Source: Flavobacterium psychraerolatum (GTDB lineage: Bacteria; Bacteroidota; Bacteroidia; Flavobacteriales; Flavobacteriaceae). From it: DNA of 64,000 nucleotides. A program made the translations under genes and the position numbers. Under the pieces are notes generated by a model that was given only the letters and a program-made list of their open reading frames with translations, ran no database searches and had not been told where the DNA came from. Location of the stretch: NCBI RefSeq assembly GCF_025960985.1, contig NZ_JAOQMX010000002.1:62001-126000 (forward strand), in the 5' to 3' direction. Of the stretch, positions 41,725 through 51,151 are shown in pieces. The number at the start of each line of letters is the position of its first letter. Position 1 is the stretch's first letter.

Positions 41725-43188
41725 TTGGGATTATATAAAAAACTTTTTAAGCAAACTGCGATATACGGATTGGCGACAGTGTTGCCAAGAATGTTCAGCT
41801 TTTTATTGGTGCCTCTTTATACCAATTTACTACCCAAAGCAGAGTATGGAAAGGTTTCCATTATTTTTGCATACATGATTTTTTTCAATGTGATTCTTGC
41901 CTACGGTATGGAAACCGCTTTTTTTCGCTTTTACAGTAATGAAGATAACAAGAAGTCGGTAATTGAAACATCTATGATTTCTATTTTCTGGACGACTATT
42001 TGTTTCTTGTTTATAGCATTACTTTTCCGAAGTACATTAGCTGATTGGTCTGGCATTGATGCGCAATACATTACCTATACGATCTGGATTTTGGCATTAG
42101 ATGCCTTGGTAATTATTCCTTTTTCGAAATTGCGTGCCGTTCAAAAACCAATGGTATATGCTTCGATTAAGATAGGTAATGTTTTGGTCAATCTTATTTT
42201 GAGTGTGTTGTTTTTATTGTATTTTCCTATTTTGGTAAAAGAGGACCCTCGTGGTTTTGCTAGTTCACTGTATATCGATAATTTTGAAATAGGTTATATT
42301 TTCTTAGCCAACATTATAGCGAGTTTGCTAACATTTGTGATTTTATCTCCAGATTACGTTTTTCTAAAATGGAAATTTGACTTTATACTTTGGAAAAAAA
42401 TGCTTCGTTATGGCTTACCGATTATGGTGGCTGGTATTGCATTTGCAATCAACGAACAATTCGATAAAATTTTATTGGCTAAGTTACTTCCTCCTCAAAT
42501 TGCAGAATCTGAGGTAGGTGTTTATTCTGCCTGTTATAAGCTAGGGTTATTCATGGTTTTATATCGCACGGCTTATACTTTAGGAATTGAACCTTTCTTT
42601 TTTAGTCATGCTTCTGATAAAAATGCACCCAATACTTATGCCACTGTCACCAAGTATTTTGTAATTTTTGGTTCCTTGATCATGTTGACAGTAATTGTTT
42701 TTGCCGATTTGTTTAAGATCATTATGATTCGGGACGCTTCGTATTGGGAAGCAATGAAAGTTGTGCCTTTGATCATTCTGGCCAATTTTTGTTTGGGAAT
42801 TTATACAAATCTTTCAGTTTGGTATAAATTAATTGACAAAACTTATATAGGTGCCTATATCTCCATCGCAGGTGCGGTGATTACTTTGGCATTGAACTTT
42901 TTATTAATTCCTAGTATGAGTTATTATGGTTCTGCTGTTGCAACACTTGGAGCTTACGGAAGTATGATGGCGATTTCTTATTTTCTGGGTAATAAATATT
43001 ATCCTATCCCTTATGATTTTAAAAAAATTGGAAGCTATATGGGATTATCCGTATTCTTTTCTATCATTTCTTTTTATAAATTCAGGGAAAATTATTTTGT
43101 GGGTATTGGCTTGTTATTGGTTTTTGTATACTTCATATACCATAACGAGAAGGAAACATTATTAAAAATTGCAAACAGAAAAGACTAG
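41725..43188 (+). CDS. Polysaccharide flippase, MATE/Wzx-like
   Basis: 487 aa with about 12-14 membrane helices, opening LYKKLFKQTAIYGLATVLPRM, a typical Polysacc_synt family start. Such proteins move lipid-linked sugar units across the inner membrane. TTG 41725 is the start; TATTTTTG at 41692-41699 is a good -7 box upstream. It heads a run of envelope genes on the plus strand ending with the EnvC-like gene. Confidence 0.87.
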   Translation: MGLYKKLFKQTAIYGLATVLPRMFSFLLVPLYTNLLPKAEYGKVSIIFAYMIFFNVILAYGMETAFFRFYSNEDNKKSVIETSMISIFWTTICFLFIALLFRSTLADWSGIDAQYITYTIWILALDALVIIPFSKLRAVQKPMVYASIKIGNVLVNLILSVLFLLYFPILVKEDPRGFASSLYIDNFEIGYIFLANIIASLLTFVILSPDYVFLKWKFDFILWKKMLRYGLPIMVAGIAFAINEQFDKILLAKLLPPQIAESEVGVYSACYKLGLFMVLYRTAYTLGIEPFFFSHASDKNAPNTYATVTKYFVIFGSLIMLTVIVFADLFKIIMIRDASYWEAMKVVPLIILANFCLGIYTNLSVWYKLIDKTYIGAYISIAGAVITLALNFLLIPSMSYYGSAVATLGAYGSMMAISYFLGNKYYPIPYDFKKIGSYMGLSVFFSIISFYKFRENYFVGIGLLLVFVYFIYHNEKETLLKIANRKD

Positions 43189-43230
43189 TATCGTTGCTTT
43201 CGATCTTGGTCTTTTCGAAAAAAATATTAT

Positions 43231-43665
43231 ATGAAAATAAACATCGTCAATAAGTCTGAGCATGCCGTACCGAGTTATGAAACTATAGCTTCTGCCGGAA
43301 TGGATTTAAGAGCCAATTTAACGGAGTCCATAACATTACAGCCATTAGCAAGAACAATCGTTAAAACTGGTCTTTTTATCGAATTACCGATAGGTTTTGA
43401 GGCTCAAGTACGTCCAAGAAGTGGTTTGGCTTTTAAAAACGGACTAACTGTACTCAATAGTCCTGGAACAATTGATGCCGACTACCGTGGTGAAATTGGT
43501 GTTATTTTAGTAAATTTATCCAGTGAGCCTTTTGTGATTAACAACGGAGAGCGTATTGCACAATTGATTATCGCTAAGCACGAACGAGCCGAATGGATCG
43601 AGGTATCAGTGCTTTCTGAAACATCCAGAGGTACAGGAGGATTTGGTAGCACAGGTGTGAAGTAA
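43231..43665 (+). CDS. dut: Deoxyuridine 5'-triphosphate nucleotidohydrolase
   Basis: 144 aa. Hydrolyses dUTP to dUMP as a trimer. Motifs in order: [44 protein letters not shown] and [10 protein letters not shown], all five present. It follows the flippase by 42 bases and may be cotranscribed. Confidence 0.97.
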   Translation: MKINIVNKSEHAVPSYETIASAGMDLRANLTESITLQPLARTIVKTGLFIELPIGFEAQVRPRSGLAFKNGLTVLNSPGTIDADYRGEIGVILVNLSSEPFVINNGERIAQLIIAKHERAEWIEVSVLSETSRGTGGFGSTGVK

Positions 43666-43801
43666 GTTTCTCATGTCCTTTCTCACAATTGTGAATTTTG
43701 TATCAAATAGTCTTTAGAATAAAATAAATATAAAATTAGAAATACACATTTGGGCACTTAGTGAAATCTTTGTGTCTTCGTGTTTACATAAAAAAAATAC
43801 T

Positions 43802-44818
43802 ATGAAAATAATAGTTCCTATGGCAGGACGTGGTTCTCGTCTTCGCCCACATTCTCTGACCGTACCAAAACCATTGATTCCAGTTGCAGGCAAACCAATT
43901 GTTCACCGTTTGGTGGAAGATATTGCCAAAATATTGAATGAACCAATTGATGAAATCGCTTTTATTTTAGGTGATCCAGCTTTCTTTGGTGATGATGTGG
44001 TGAAGAGTCTAGAAAAACTAGCAACCGATTTGGGAGCAAAAGCTTCAATTTACCGTCAAGATTTGCCTTTGGGTACAGGTCATGCGATTATGTGCGCCAA
44101 AGAATCTTTGTCTGGACCTGCTGTAATTGCATACGCTGATACATTGATTAGAGCTGATTTTGAATTAGATCCAACTGCTGATGCTGTGATCTGGGTGAAG
44201 CAAGTTGATGAACCAGAAGCTTATGGTGTAGTGAAGTTGAACGACAACTCTGAAATTGTTGAATTGGTCGAAAAACCAATGGAGTTCGTAAGTGACTTAG
44301 CCGTGATCGGTATTTACTATTTCAAAGAAGTAGGTGATTTGAAGAATGAATTGCAAAGCGTTTTGGATAATAATATACAAAATGGTGGCGAATACCAAAT
44401 CAATGACGGTATCAAAGGAATGATGGCAAACGGAAAAGTTTTCAAAACCGGAAGTGTTGACGAATGGATGGATTGTGGTAATAAAAATGTTACGGTCGAA
44501 ACCAACTCAAGAATGCTTGGTTTTCTTCAATCTGACGGAATAGAATTGGTGGCTGCGAATGTAAAGTTGGTGAACAGTACTATTATTCCTCCTTGTAATA
44601 TTGCCGAAGATGTAGTATTAAACAATGCTACTGTTGGTCCAAATGTTTCCTTGGGTAAAGGATGTCATGTGAGTGATAGTACTATCAAAAACAGTTTGGT
44701 TCAAACGCATGCTCGTATCAAGAATGCCAATTTGGACAACGCCATGATTGGAAATCATGTGAGTTTTGATGGTAATTTTACAAGCATCAGTATTGGTGAT
44801 TATTCAGTTTTAGAATAG
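43802..44818 (+). CDS. Sugar-phosphate nucleotidyltransferase with left-handed beta-helix
   Basis: 338 aa from ATG 43802; the in-frame GTG at 43772 is rejected because the family starts at MKIIVPMAGRG. The loop MAGRGSRLRPHSLTVPKPLIPVAGKPI is that of glucose-1-phosphate thymidylyl- or uridylyltransferases. The C-terminal ~80 residues have hexapeptide-type turns (NATVGPNVSLGKGCHVSD), as in RmlA/GlmU-like long forms. It supplies an activated sugar, perhaps for the envelope polymers of the neighbouring genes. Confidence 0.9.
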   Translation: MKIIVPMAGRGSRLRPHSLTVPKPLIPVAGKPIVHRLVEDIAKILNEPIDEIAFILGDPAFFGDDVVKSLEKLATDLGAKASIYRQDLPLGTGHAIMCAKESLSGPAVIAYADTLIRADFELDPTADAVIWVKQVDEPEAYGVVKLNDNSEIVELVEKPMEFVSDLAVIGIYYFKEVGDLKNELQSVLDNNIQNGGEYQINDGIKGMMANGKVFKTGSVDEWMDCGNKNVTVETNSRMLGFLQSDGIELVAANVKLVNSTIIPPCNIAEDVVLNNATVGPNVSLGKGCHVSDSTIKNSLVQTHARIKNANLDNAMIGNHVSFDGNFTSISIGDYSVLE

Positions 44819-44959
44819 TTTCTTTGATATAAAGTGCTTTGTTACTTAGTATAAAATTTTTATTTAACCATTAGAGTATTAAGTCAAAATACATTTTACA
44901 TTTACTTGCTACTTTAATGGTTTTTATAGATTTTTTTTTAATTTTAAAAGAGTTTTAGC

Positions 44960-46306
44960 ATGAAGTATACATCGGTTTTTATATTCTTGTTTTCTGTTTT
45001 GATGTGCAATTCCAGTTTGGTTTTGGCACAGTCAGAAGGGGAATACAAACTAACCGATAAGGACAAATTTCAAGATTATTTTTTTGAATCTTTAAAGCAA
45101 AAAGGGATTGAAAACTATGACAAAGCAATTGTCTCCTTAGAAAAATGCTTGAAGTTGGAGCCTGAAAATGCTACAATTCATTTCGAATTAGGTAAAAATT
45201 ATTTAACACAAAAAAACTACAGTAATGCAATTCGTTCTTTCGAAAAGGCCAATCAGATTGACCCAACCAACAAGTGGTTTTTAATTGGTATTTATGATGT
45301 CAATTATGCAACCAAAGATTACTTGGGTGGCATTGTAACCATTAATAAACTGATCACTTTCGATGCAAAATTCAAAGAAGACTTAACTTCCTTGTACATG
45401 AATACGTCGCAATTTGATAAAGCCTTGGCTTTAATCAATGAGCTCAATGAAACTGTTGGTAAATCTGACCGCCGTGAAGCGTATAAAATCCAAATTTTAT
45501 CTCAAGGTAAATTTCAAAGTTCAGAAATTGAAAATTTACTAACTCAAATAAAAAAATCACCTAAGGAAGAATCCAATTATGTATCTTTAATTTATTTGTA
45601 TTCGAAGAATAATGCAATTGATAAAGTTCTAGAAACGGCACGTCAATTGGAAAAAGAAATTCCAACTTCGGTCTGGGCACAAGTAAGTTTATTCAAATAC
45701 CATTTGGACAACAACGATGGAGACAAAGCCGTAAAAGCGATGAATCTTGCATTGGAAAGTGCCAAAGTAGATTTGAAAATTAAGCACCGAATGCTGAATG
45801 AGTTTTTACTTTTTGTAAACAATAATCCGCAGTACAGTGATGCTTTGGAGAAGGCAGTAGGATACTTTGACGCTGATCCAGATATAAATGTAGCCAAGGA
45901 ATTGGGTAAGTTCTATCATGTCATAAAGCAGTTTGACAAAGCCATCAAGTACTATGAATTGGCCAATCAAAAGAGCGACAAGATTGATCTCGAAAATAAT
46001 TTATTACTGCTTCAAGCCTATACAGATGACAAGCAATTTGAGGTAGTATTGAAAAAAGCATCCGAATTTGTAGATCTATACCCAAATCAACCACAGTTTT
46101 ATTATTTCATGGGTATGGCATACAATCAGCTAGAACAATTTAAAAAAGCAAAAGACATGCTTGAAATGGGTATGGATTTTGTTGTAGAGGATAAAACATT
46201 AGAAATTAATTTTAATATTCAGCTAGGAGAAGCCTACAATGGGCTGGGAGATACCGTCAAAAAAGAATTGTATTTCTCCAAAGCCAATCAATTATTAAAG
46301 AAATAA
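44960..46306 (+). CDS. Secreted TPR protein
   Basis: 448 aa. A signal peptide (FIFLFSVLMCNSSLVLAQ) precedes at least five TPR units, among them YDKAIVSLEKCLKLEPENAT, YSNAIRSFEKANQIDPTN and FDKAIKYYELANQKS. The protein is probably periplasmic. It is eight bases ahead of the DUF4292 gene and 35 bases behind in that chain comes the EnvC-like gene, so the three likely form one operon concerned with the envelope. Confidence 0.88.
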   Translation: MKYTSVFIFLFSVLMCNSSLVLAQSEGEYKLTDKDKFQDYFFESLKQKGIENYDKAIVSLEKCLKLEPENATIHFELGKNYLTQKNYSNAIRSFEKANQIDPTNKWFLIGIYDVNYATKDYLGGIVTINKLITFDAKFKEDLTSLYMNTSQFDKALALINELNETVGKSDRREAYKIQILSQGKFQSSEIENLLTQIKKSPKEESNYVSLIYLYSKNNAIDKVLETARQLEKEIPTSVWAQVSLFKYHLDNNDGDKAVKAMNLALESAKVDLKIKHRMLNEFLLFVNNNPQYSDALEKAVGYFDADPDINVAKELGKFYHVIKQFDKAIKYYELANQKSDKIDLENNLLLLQAYTDDKQFEVVLKKASEFVDLYPNQPQFYYFMGMAYNQLEQFKKAKDMLEMGMDFVVEDKTLEINFNIQLGEAYNGLGDTVKKELYFSKANQLLKK

Positions 46307-46314
46307 ACCAACAA

Positions 46315-47118
46315 ATGAAAATTAAATCAGTTGTGAGAAGAGCCGTTTTTATAGGTGCAATTGCTAGTACAATGCTAGTGGTTTCTTGTAAATCCAAAAA
46401 AGCGTTAATTCAAAATACCGTTTCAGAGCCATTAAAGGCAATGAAAGCCAGTTCAATTATAGACAAGCATTATGAGAATCAAACTGATTTTGCTGCAGTT
46501 TATATCAAGTCCAATGTGCGATTTGATAACGGAAAACAAACCCAAAATGTAACTGCTGAAATTAGAATACAAAAAGATCAAAAAATCTTAGTGAGTATTC
46601 GATTTTTGGGTATTACAATGGCCAAAGCATTAATTACGCCAACCAAAGTAAGCTATTATGAGAAAATAAAAGGGACTTATTTTGAAGGTGATTTTAGTGG
46701 ATTAAGCCAATGGCTAGGAACTGATTTGGATTATAATAAAGTGCAAAATATGTTGATGGGCGAGGCCTTGGACGATTTGAGAGTAGGGAAATACAACCAA
46801 ACTCTTGAAGAACAATCATATAGATTGGACGACAAAGCCAATAATTCGACACAAAAAGCGTTCTTTATTGATGCCTCCAATTTTAAAATTAGAAAACAAG
46901 AGGTTATACAAAGTGATAAAGCTCGAAAAATCGAAATGGATTACGGAAATTATCAAAATTTTGACAAAAGAATTATCCCATTGCAATTGCATATCAATGC
47001 TACTCAAGAAAAAGGAAAAACAGAAATTGACCTAGAATATACTGACCTAAATTTCAGTGACGAACTTTCTTTTCCATATAGTGTCCCAAATGGCTACAAA
47101 AGAATTTTAATTAATTAA
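46315..47118 (+). CDS. DUF4292 lipoprotein (LolA/LolB-like)
   Basis: 267 aa. Lipobox VVSC after a hydrophobic signal (IASTMLVVSC). Beta-rich mature part with AVYIKSNVRFDNGKQTQNVT, RIQKDQKILVSIRFLGITM and KVSYYEKIKGTYFEGDF, the DUF4292 pattern, which resembles the LolB barrel. Function is not established; outer-membrane localisation or lipoprotein transport is inferred. It lies between the TPR and EnvC-like genes. Its TAA forms part of the TAAATTTG box at 47116-47123 in front of the next gene. Confidence 0.83.
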   Translation: MKIKSVVRRAVFIGAIASTMLVVSCKSKKALIQNTVSEPLKAMKASSIIDKHYENQTDFAAVYIKSNVRFDNGKQTQNVTAEIRIQKDQKILVSIRFLGITMAKALITPTKVSYYEKIKGTYFEGDFSGLSQWLGTDLDYNKVQNMLMGEALDDLRVGKYNQTLEEQSYRLDDKANNSTQKAFFIDASNFKIRKQEVIQSDKARKIEMDYGNYQNFDKRIIPLQLHINATQEKGKTEIDLEYTDLNFSDELSFPYSVPNGYKRILIN

Positions 47119-47143
47119 ATTTGCACAAAAATATATTGTCAAG

Positions 47144-48508
47144 ATGCCAAAGTTTATTTTAAGCCTAGTTTTTATTTGTATGACTTCTGTACTATGGAGT
47201 CAATCCTCTCAACAAGAAAAGTTAGAGCAACGCAAATCCCAAATTCAAAAAGAAATTCGGGATAATGAGAATATGTTGAAAGGTATAAAATCAAAAGAAA
47301 AGTCGGCTATGACTGTTTATTTGATTCAAAAAAACAAAATCAAACTAAAGGAAAGTTTGATCAATACTACGACCAAACAAACTAGATTATTAGCAGATGA
47401 TATGTATCGCAATCAATTAAGATTGAATGCGTTAAACAAAGAGCTTAATGTTCTAAAAGTAGATTACTCCAAGAAGATTGTACAATCTTACAAAAGTAGG
47501 TCTGAGCAAAGTCGTGCGATGTTTATTTTATCATCAGAGAATTTTTTACAAGCTTTTAAAAGAGCGCAGTACCTAAAACAGTACACCAACTTTAGAAAAG
47601 CACAAGGGGAGGAGATCAAAGGCAAATCATTGGAATTAATAGCTATAAATAAAAAATTAAATGTCCAAAAAGTAGCCAAACAAAAATTATTGGCCGAAAA
47701 CGTTAAAGATCGTTTATCACTTGTAAAAGAAAGAGTAGAGCAAGAAAAATTGGTAAACGAGATTAAGAAAGACAAAAACCGTATCGTATCCGACATTCGA
47801 AAAAAACAAAGTGAGTCCAAGAATATCGACCGTCAAATCGACCGTTTAATTCGTGAAGCAATCGCTGAAGCCAATAGAAAAGCTGCTGCAGAAAAAGCAA
47901 GAGCATTAGCTGCTGCTAAAGCCGCTGCCGCTGCCGAAAAAGCTGCCGCCGCTGCTTCTGCAAAATCTAATTGGTTGTCTCGAAAAACGACTCCCGCACC
48001 TACGCCCGAACCTGTGGTAGAGAAAGAACCCGTTGCAAAAGTCGAAGTATCGTCTTCTCGAATTGAGTTAACCCCAGAATCAAAATTAATTGCAGACAAC
48101 TTTAAAGCCAATAGAGGTAAGTTACCTTGGCCTGTAGAAAAAGGTTTTGTTTCACTTGGGTATGGAGACCAAGCACATCCAATTTACAATACTTTGGTAG
48201 TTCATAACAGTGGTGTCGAAATCACAACTGAAGAAGGAGCCAATGCTAGAGCCGTTTTTGGAGGAGAAGTTGCCAGTATAATGATTTTATCACCAGTTAA
48301 CAAGGCTGTAATGCTCCAACACGGAGATTACTTCACAGTGTATCAAAACCTAAGTTCGGTTTCTGTAAACAAAGGAGATAAGGTAAGCATAAAGCAAAGC
48401 CTTGGTCGCGTAAGAACTAGTGGAGAAACAGGAAAAACAGTGATTAAATTTTTATTATTACAAAATACTACCTATGCTAATCCGCAAGGATGGTTATCAA
48501 ACATGTAA
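47144..48508 (+). CDS. EnvC-like murein hydrolase activator (degenerate LytM)
   Basis: 454 aa. A signal peptide (FILSLVFICMTSVLWS) and two long coiled coils (about 20-90 and 130-245) with an alanine-rich tail lead to a C-terminal LytM/M23-like domain (about 330-454). Within it, HNSGVEI replaces the Zn-binding HxGxD and no HLHFE remains (IKFLLLQ instead), so it cannot bind zinc in the M23 way. This is the EnvC plan: coiled coils for FtsEX and a dead LytM that activates amidases at division. Identification is by architecture. Confidence 0.88.
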   Translation: MPKFILSLVFICMTSVLWSQSSQQEKLEQRKSQIQKEIRDNENMLKGIKSKEKSAMTVYLIQKNKIKLKESLINTTTKQTRLLADDMYRNQLRLNALNKELNVLKVDYSKKIVQSYKSRSEQSRAMFILSSENFLQAFKRAQYLKQYTNFRKAQGEEIKGKSLELIAINKKLNVQKVAKQKLLAENVKDRLSLVKERVEQEKLVNEIKKDKNRIVSDIRKKQSESKNIDRQIDRLIREAIAEANRKAAAEKARALAAAKAAAAAEKAAAAASAKSNWLSRKTTPAPTPEPVVEKEPVAKVEVSSSRIELTPESKLIADNFKANRGKLPWPVEKGFVSLGYGDQAHPIYNTLVVHNSGVEITTEEGANARAVFGGEVASIMILSPVNKAVMLQHGDYFTVYQNLSSVSVNKGDKVSIKQSLGRVRTSGETGKTVIKFLLLQNTTYANPQGWLSNM

Positions 48509-48534
48509 TATTAATAAATAATAAATAATATAAT

Positions 48535-48573
48535 AAAAAGCTTCTAGAACTATTGTTTTAGAAGCTTTTTTCA
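48535..48573. terminator. Terminator after the EnvC-like gene
   Basis: AAAAAGCTTCTA (48535-48546) with TAGAAGCTTTTT (48559-48570) around a 12-base loop, then T. Confidence 0.85.
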
Positions 48574-48771
48574 TTTAATAAGTTTGCATCTAATAAAATA
48601 AAAATGATCTTATTTCAGCTGTAAATTATAGTGAAAGGCTGGTAGTTGGTTCATTAGAGCAAGATCTAGTCCTGTTGAATACTATATCTCTTATAAGTGA
48701 TTTTATATTGCAATAGAATGCTATTTCTACTCTGTTAGAAAGTAAAAAGGATTTTTTAGAAAAAATATGAT

Positions 48772-50001
48772 TTAATTATCATCATTCCTTTTAGCTTCTT
48801 TTCGTAAATAAAAAAGATAAAATGTAGCTAACAGCATCGCTAGAACGGCCTGAATCAAAACGGTAGTTTGAGCTCCTATGTAATGAGAAATACCGCCCAC
48901 AAGTACACTTCCAATAGGCACTGTCGATGTTAATACCATTAAATAAATACTGATTACCCGACCTCTATATTCATTGTCTACATTAACTTGGACAATTGTG
49001 TTAGTAATGGTGCGTACAGACATCATCCCAAAAGAGGCCAATGTTAAAAAGAAAATAGCCAAAAAGTAATTGTTTGTTTGTGAAAAAAATAAAAGCCCGA
49101 TACCAAACAAGAAACTGTTTTTTGCTAAAATTTTAGTCAAATTGGTTCCTTGCTTCAAAGAGGCTAAAAACATAGCTCCAAGAAACGCTCCTAGACCAAT
49201 AAAGCCATCAATTACTCCTAATGTTGAGGCTGATCCCATAAAAATATCTTTTGCAAAAACAGGTGTTAATGTTGTAAAAGGTAGGACTAATAAACCCATA
49301 AGCCCAGTAAAAATAATAGCCGAAGCAATAATTCGGTTTCCTCTAATAAATGATAATGCATCAATAAATTCTTTTTTAATACTTTTATCTGCTTTGTGGT
49401 TTATCGCTTGTTTTGGAATTTTCATTAGTAATAAGGAGGTTAAAACAGCTATGAAACTTACAGCATTACTACCAAAGCAAACAGCATCGCCAAAGTGTTC
49501 CAAAACAAACCCCGCAATAGCAGGGCCAATTAATTTGGATAAATTAACCATTGATGAGTTTAGGGCCAATGCATTTGGTAGATCTGTTTTATCAACAATA
49601 AGTGCTAGTACTAGGGATTGTCGTGCAGGAGCATCAAATCCGTTAATTATGCCCAGCAATGCACTCAACCCAATAATCCACCAAACGATATTTTCCTTAA
49701 AAAAAATAACTGCTAGTGTCATTAAAATGGCTTGAAATAATGATATTATTTGAGTTATGAGTAGTATGGTATAGCGGTCATAACGATCGGCTACAATGCC
49801 GCCGTAAATGGAAAATAATGCCGTGGGGAATAAGGTTGCAAATACCGAAATTCCTAGCATTAATTTGGACTGTGTTATCGAATAAACTAACCAACTTACT
49901 GCAGTTTTTTGCATCCAAGTTCCTAACAGCGAAACGGCCTGTCCTGAGAAAAATAAGCTGAAATTTTTGTTTTTGAAGGAATTAAAAGTGGTAAGATTCA
50001 T
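48772..50001 (-). CDS. MFS transporter, EntS/MFS_3-like
   Basis: 409 aa with 12 membrane helices; opening NKNFSLFFSGQAVSLLGTWMQKTAVSWLVY and the loop GGIVADRYDRYTILL are those of the EntS (enterobactin exporter) group of the major facilitator family. In this group the substrate is often a siderophore or drug, but no siderophore genes are near. It is convergent with the EnvC-like gene and monocistronic. Confidence 0.88.
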   Translation of the reverse strand: MNLTTFNSFKNKNFSLFFSGQAVSLLGTWMQKTAVSWLVYSITQSKLMLGISVFATLFPTALFSIYGGIVADRYDRYTILLITQIISLFQAILMTLAVIFFKENIVWWIIGLSALLGIINGFDAPARQSLVLALIVDKTDLPNALALNSSMVNLSKLIGPAIAGFVLEHFGDAVCFGSNAVSFIAVLTSLLLMKIPKQAINHKADKSIKKEFIDALSFIRGNRIIASAIIFTGLMGLLVLPFTTLTPVFAKDIFMGSASTLGVIDGFIGLGAFLGAMFLASLKQGTNLTKILAKNSFLFGIGLLFFSQTNNYFLAIFFLTLASFGMMSVRTITNTIVQVNVDNEYRGRVISIYLMVLTSTVPIGSVLVGGISHYIGAQTTVLIQAVLAMLLATFYLFYLRKEAKRNDDN

Positions 50002-50567
50002 TGCTTATTATTTCCTAGGTCTATTTATAATAGGATAAAACAGAGATTAATTTGTTTTATCATGAGTGGAGTATTAATCTAGTACAAAAATTTTATAAAG
50101 ATATATGCAAATTTAAACAAAAAAGAATTGAGCATTGTACTAAAGGATACTTAAATAAGTTAAGAATTAGTTGTTTAAATTGTTAAAAAAGGGAATATTT
50201 TTTTAATTATTAAGTCAATTTTTCCTTTGTTTTTTTATCATATTTTGATGTTGTACTTTATAAAGAAGTAAGTGTTTTAACTACCATAAAATTTTTTTTC
50301 CATCAATTTGATCAAAAAGGATAACTTTTTTTGAGGTGATGATACATTTGTTTATGAATCAAAAAGCTTTTATGTAGGACTATAGATTTAATATTTTTCT
50401 AAACTAGGGATAACAGGTTAGAGGATTGCTTTTGAATATTTTTTATATCTCTAAAAAAAAAATAGATAATACAAAAACAACATTTTTAGCATTAATCAAA
50501 ATAATTATTCGATAGAAGTCTAGTACTAGTACAAAGGCTCTACTAATAAGAGAGTACTAACTTCTAC
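50002..50567. other. Gap between MFS and BLUF genes
   Basis: 566 bases of AT-rich DNA without a reading frame. Behind the BLUF gene there is the self-complementary AGTACTAGTAC (about 50522-50532) but no clear terminator. Confidence 0.55.
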
Positions 50568-51005
50568 TTATAATTTGTTGACTCCTAGATGTGATGAACC
50601 ATCCTCTAAAATTTTACGTACAGAAGACCAAAAACTTAATAATGTACCTGAATTTCTATCTGAAAGTGATGAAAGCAATAAAAAATTAGTTATAAACAGT
50701 TTCATGTTTTTTTCATTTGGATTGTAGTATGCCATATTCCACTCCTCAAAATGCCTTTTATTTACTTTGTTTTCCCAAAGAAGAGTTATCGAATGATGCC
50801 TATTATCTTTTTTAATTCTTTCATACACCTCTAAAACATCTTTTTTCTCTCCTTCAAGTATTTGAACGAAATTATCGTTATGATAGATAAGGCAACCCGA
50901 AATATTTTTTGATGCATTAAACGCAATTGCTTCATCCAGTATATCATTTAAGTCTTTTAGCACTAAGCCTTTACTTGAAATGGAATGATAGTTTAATTGG
51001 TACAT
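50568..51005 (-). CDS. Single-domain BLUF blue-light photoreceptor
   Basis: 145 aa. BLUF domains bind FAD and change a hydrogen-bond network on blue light. The key residues are in place: Tyr6 (LNYHS), Asn30 (FNASKNISGCL), Gln48 (NFVQILEGE) and Trp89 (EEWNM). The rest, about 100-145, is a short helical cap, so no effector domain is fused; such short forms act by protein-protein contacts. It lies alone between the MFS gene and mfd, on the same strand as mfd and 147 bases downstream of it. The companionship with the transcription-repair factor Mfd is suggestive but not proof of a light-linked role. Confidence 0.87.
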   Translation of the reverse strand: MYQLNYHSISSKGLVLKDLNDILDEAIAFNASKNISGCLIYHNDNFVQILEGEKKDVLEVYERIKKDNRHHSITLLWENKVNKRHFEEWNMAYYNPNEKNMKLFITNFLLLSSLSDRNSGTLLSFWSSVRKILEDGSSHLGVNKL

Positions 51006-51151
51006 GTATAATTATTTTTTATAGAATTGCAATTTAGACATATTTCTGCAAAAACAATAGTTATTTCGGTATTGATGCTAACTGTTGTTGAAGTAATTTT
51101 ATTATTGAAGATGCAAATGAATAATCGACCTTTGGGTTTACTTTTAATCTT

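Noticed and set aside
49070..49735. A long plus-strand frame opposite the MFS transporter gene
   Set aside because: It is antisense to a clear transporter with 12 helices and shows the lysine- and proline-rich composition of a shadow frame.
50405..50422. TAGGGATAACAGG, the first 13 bases of the I-SceI homing site
   Set aside because: The remaining five bases do not match, there is no intron or intein, and a chance match in AT-rich DNA is the simplest reading.
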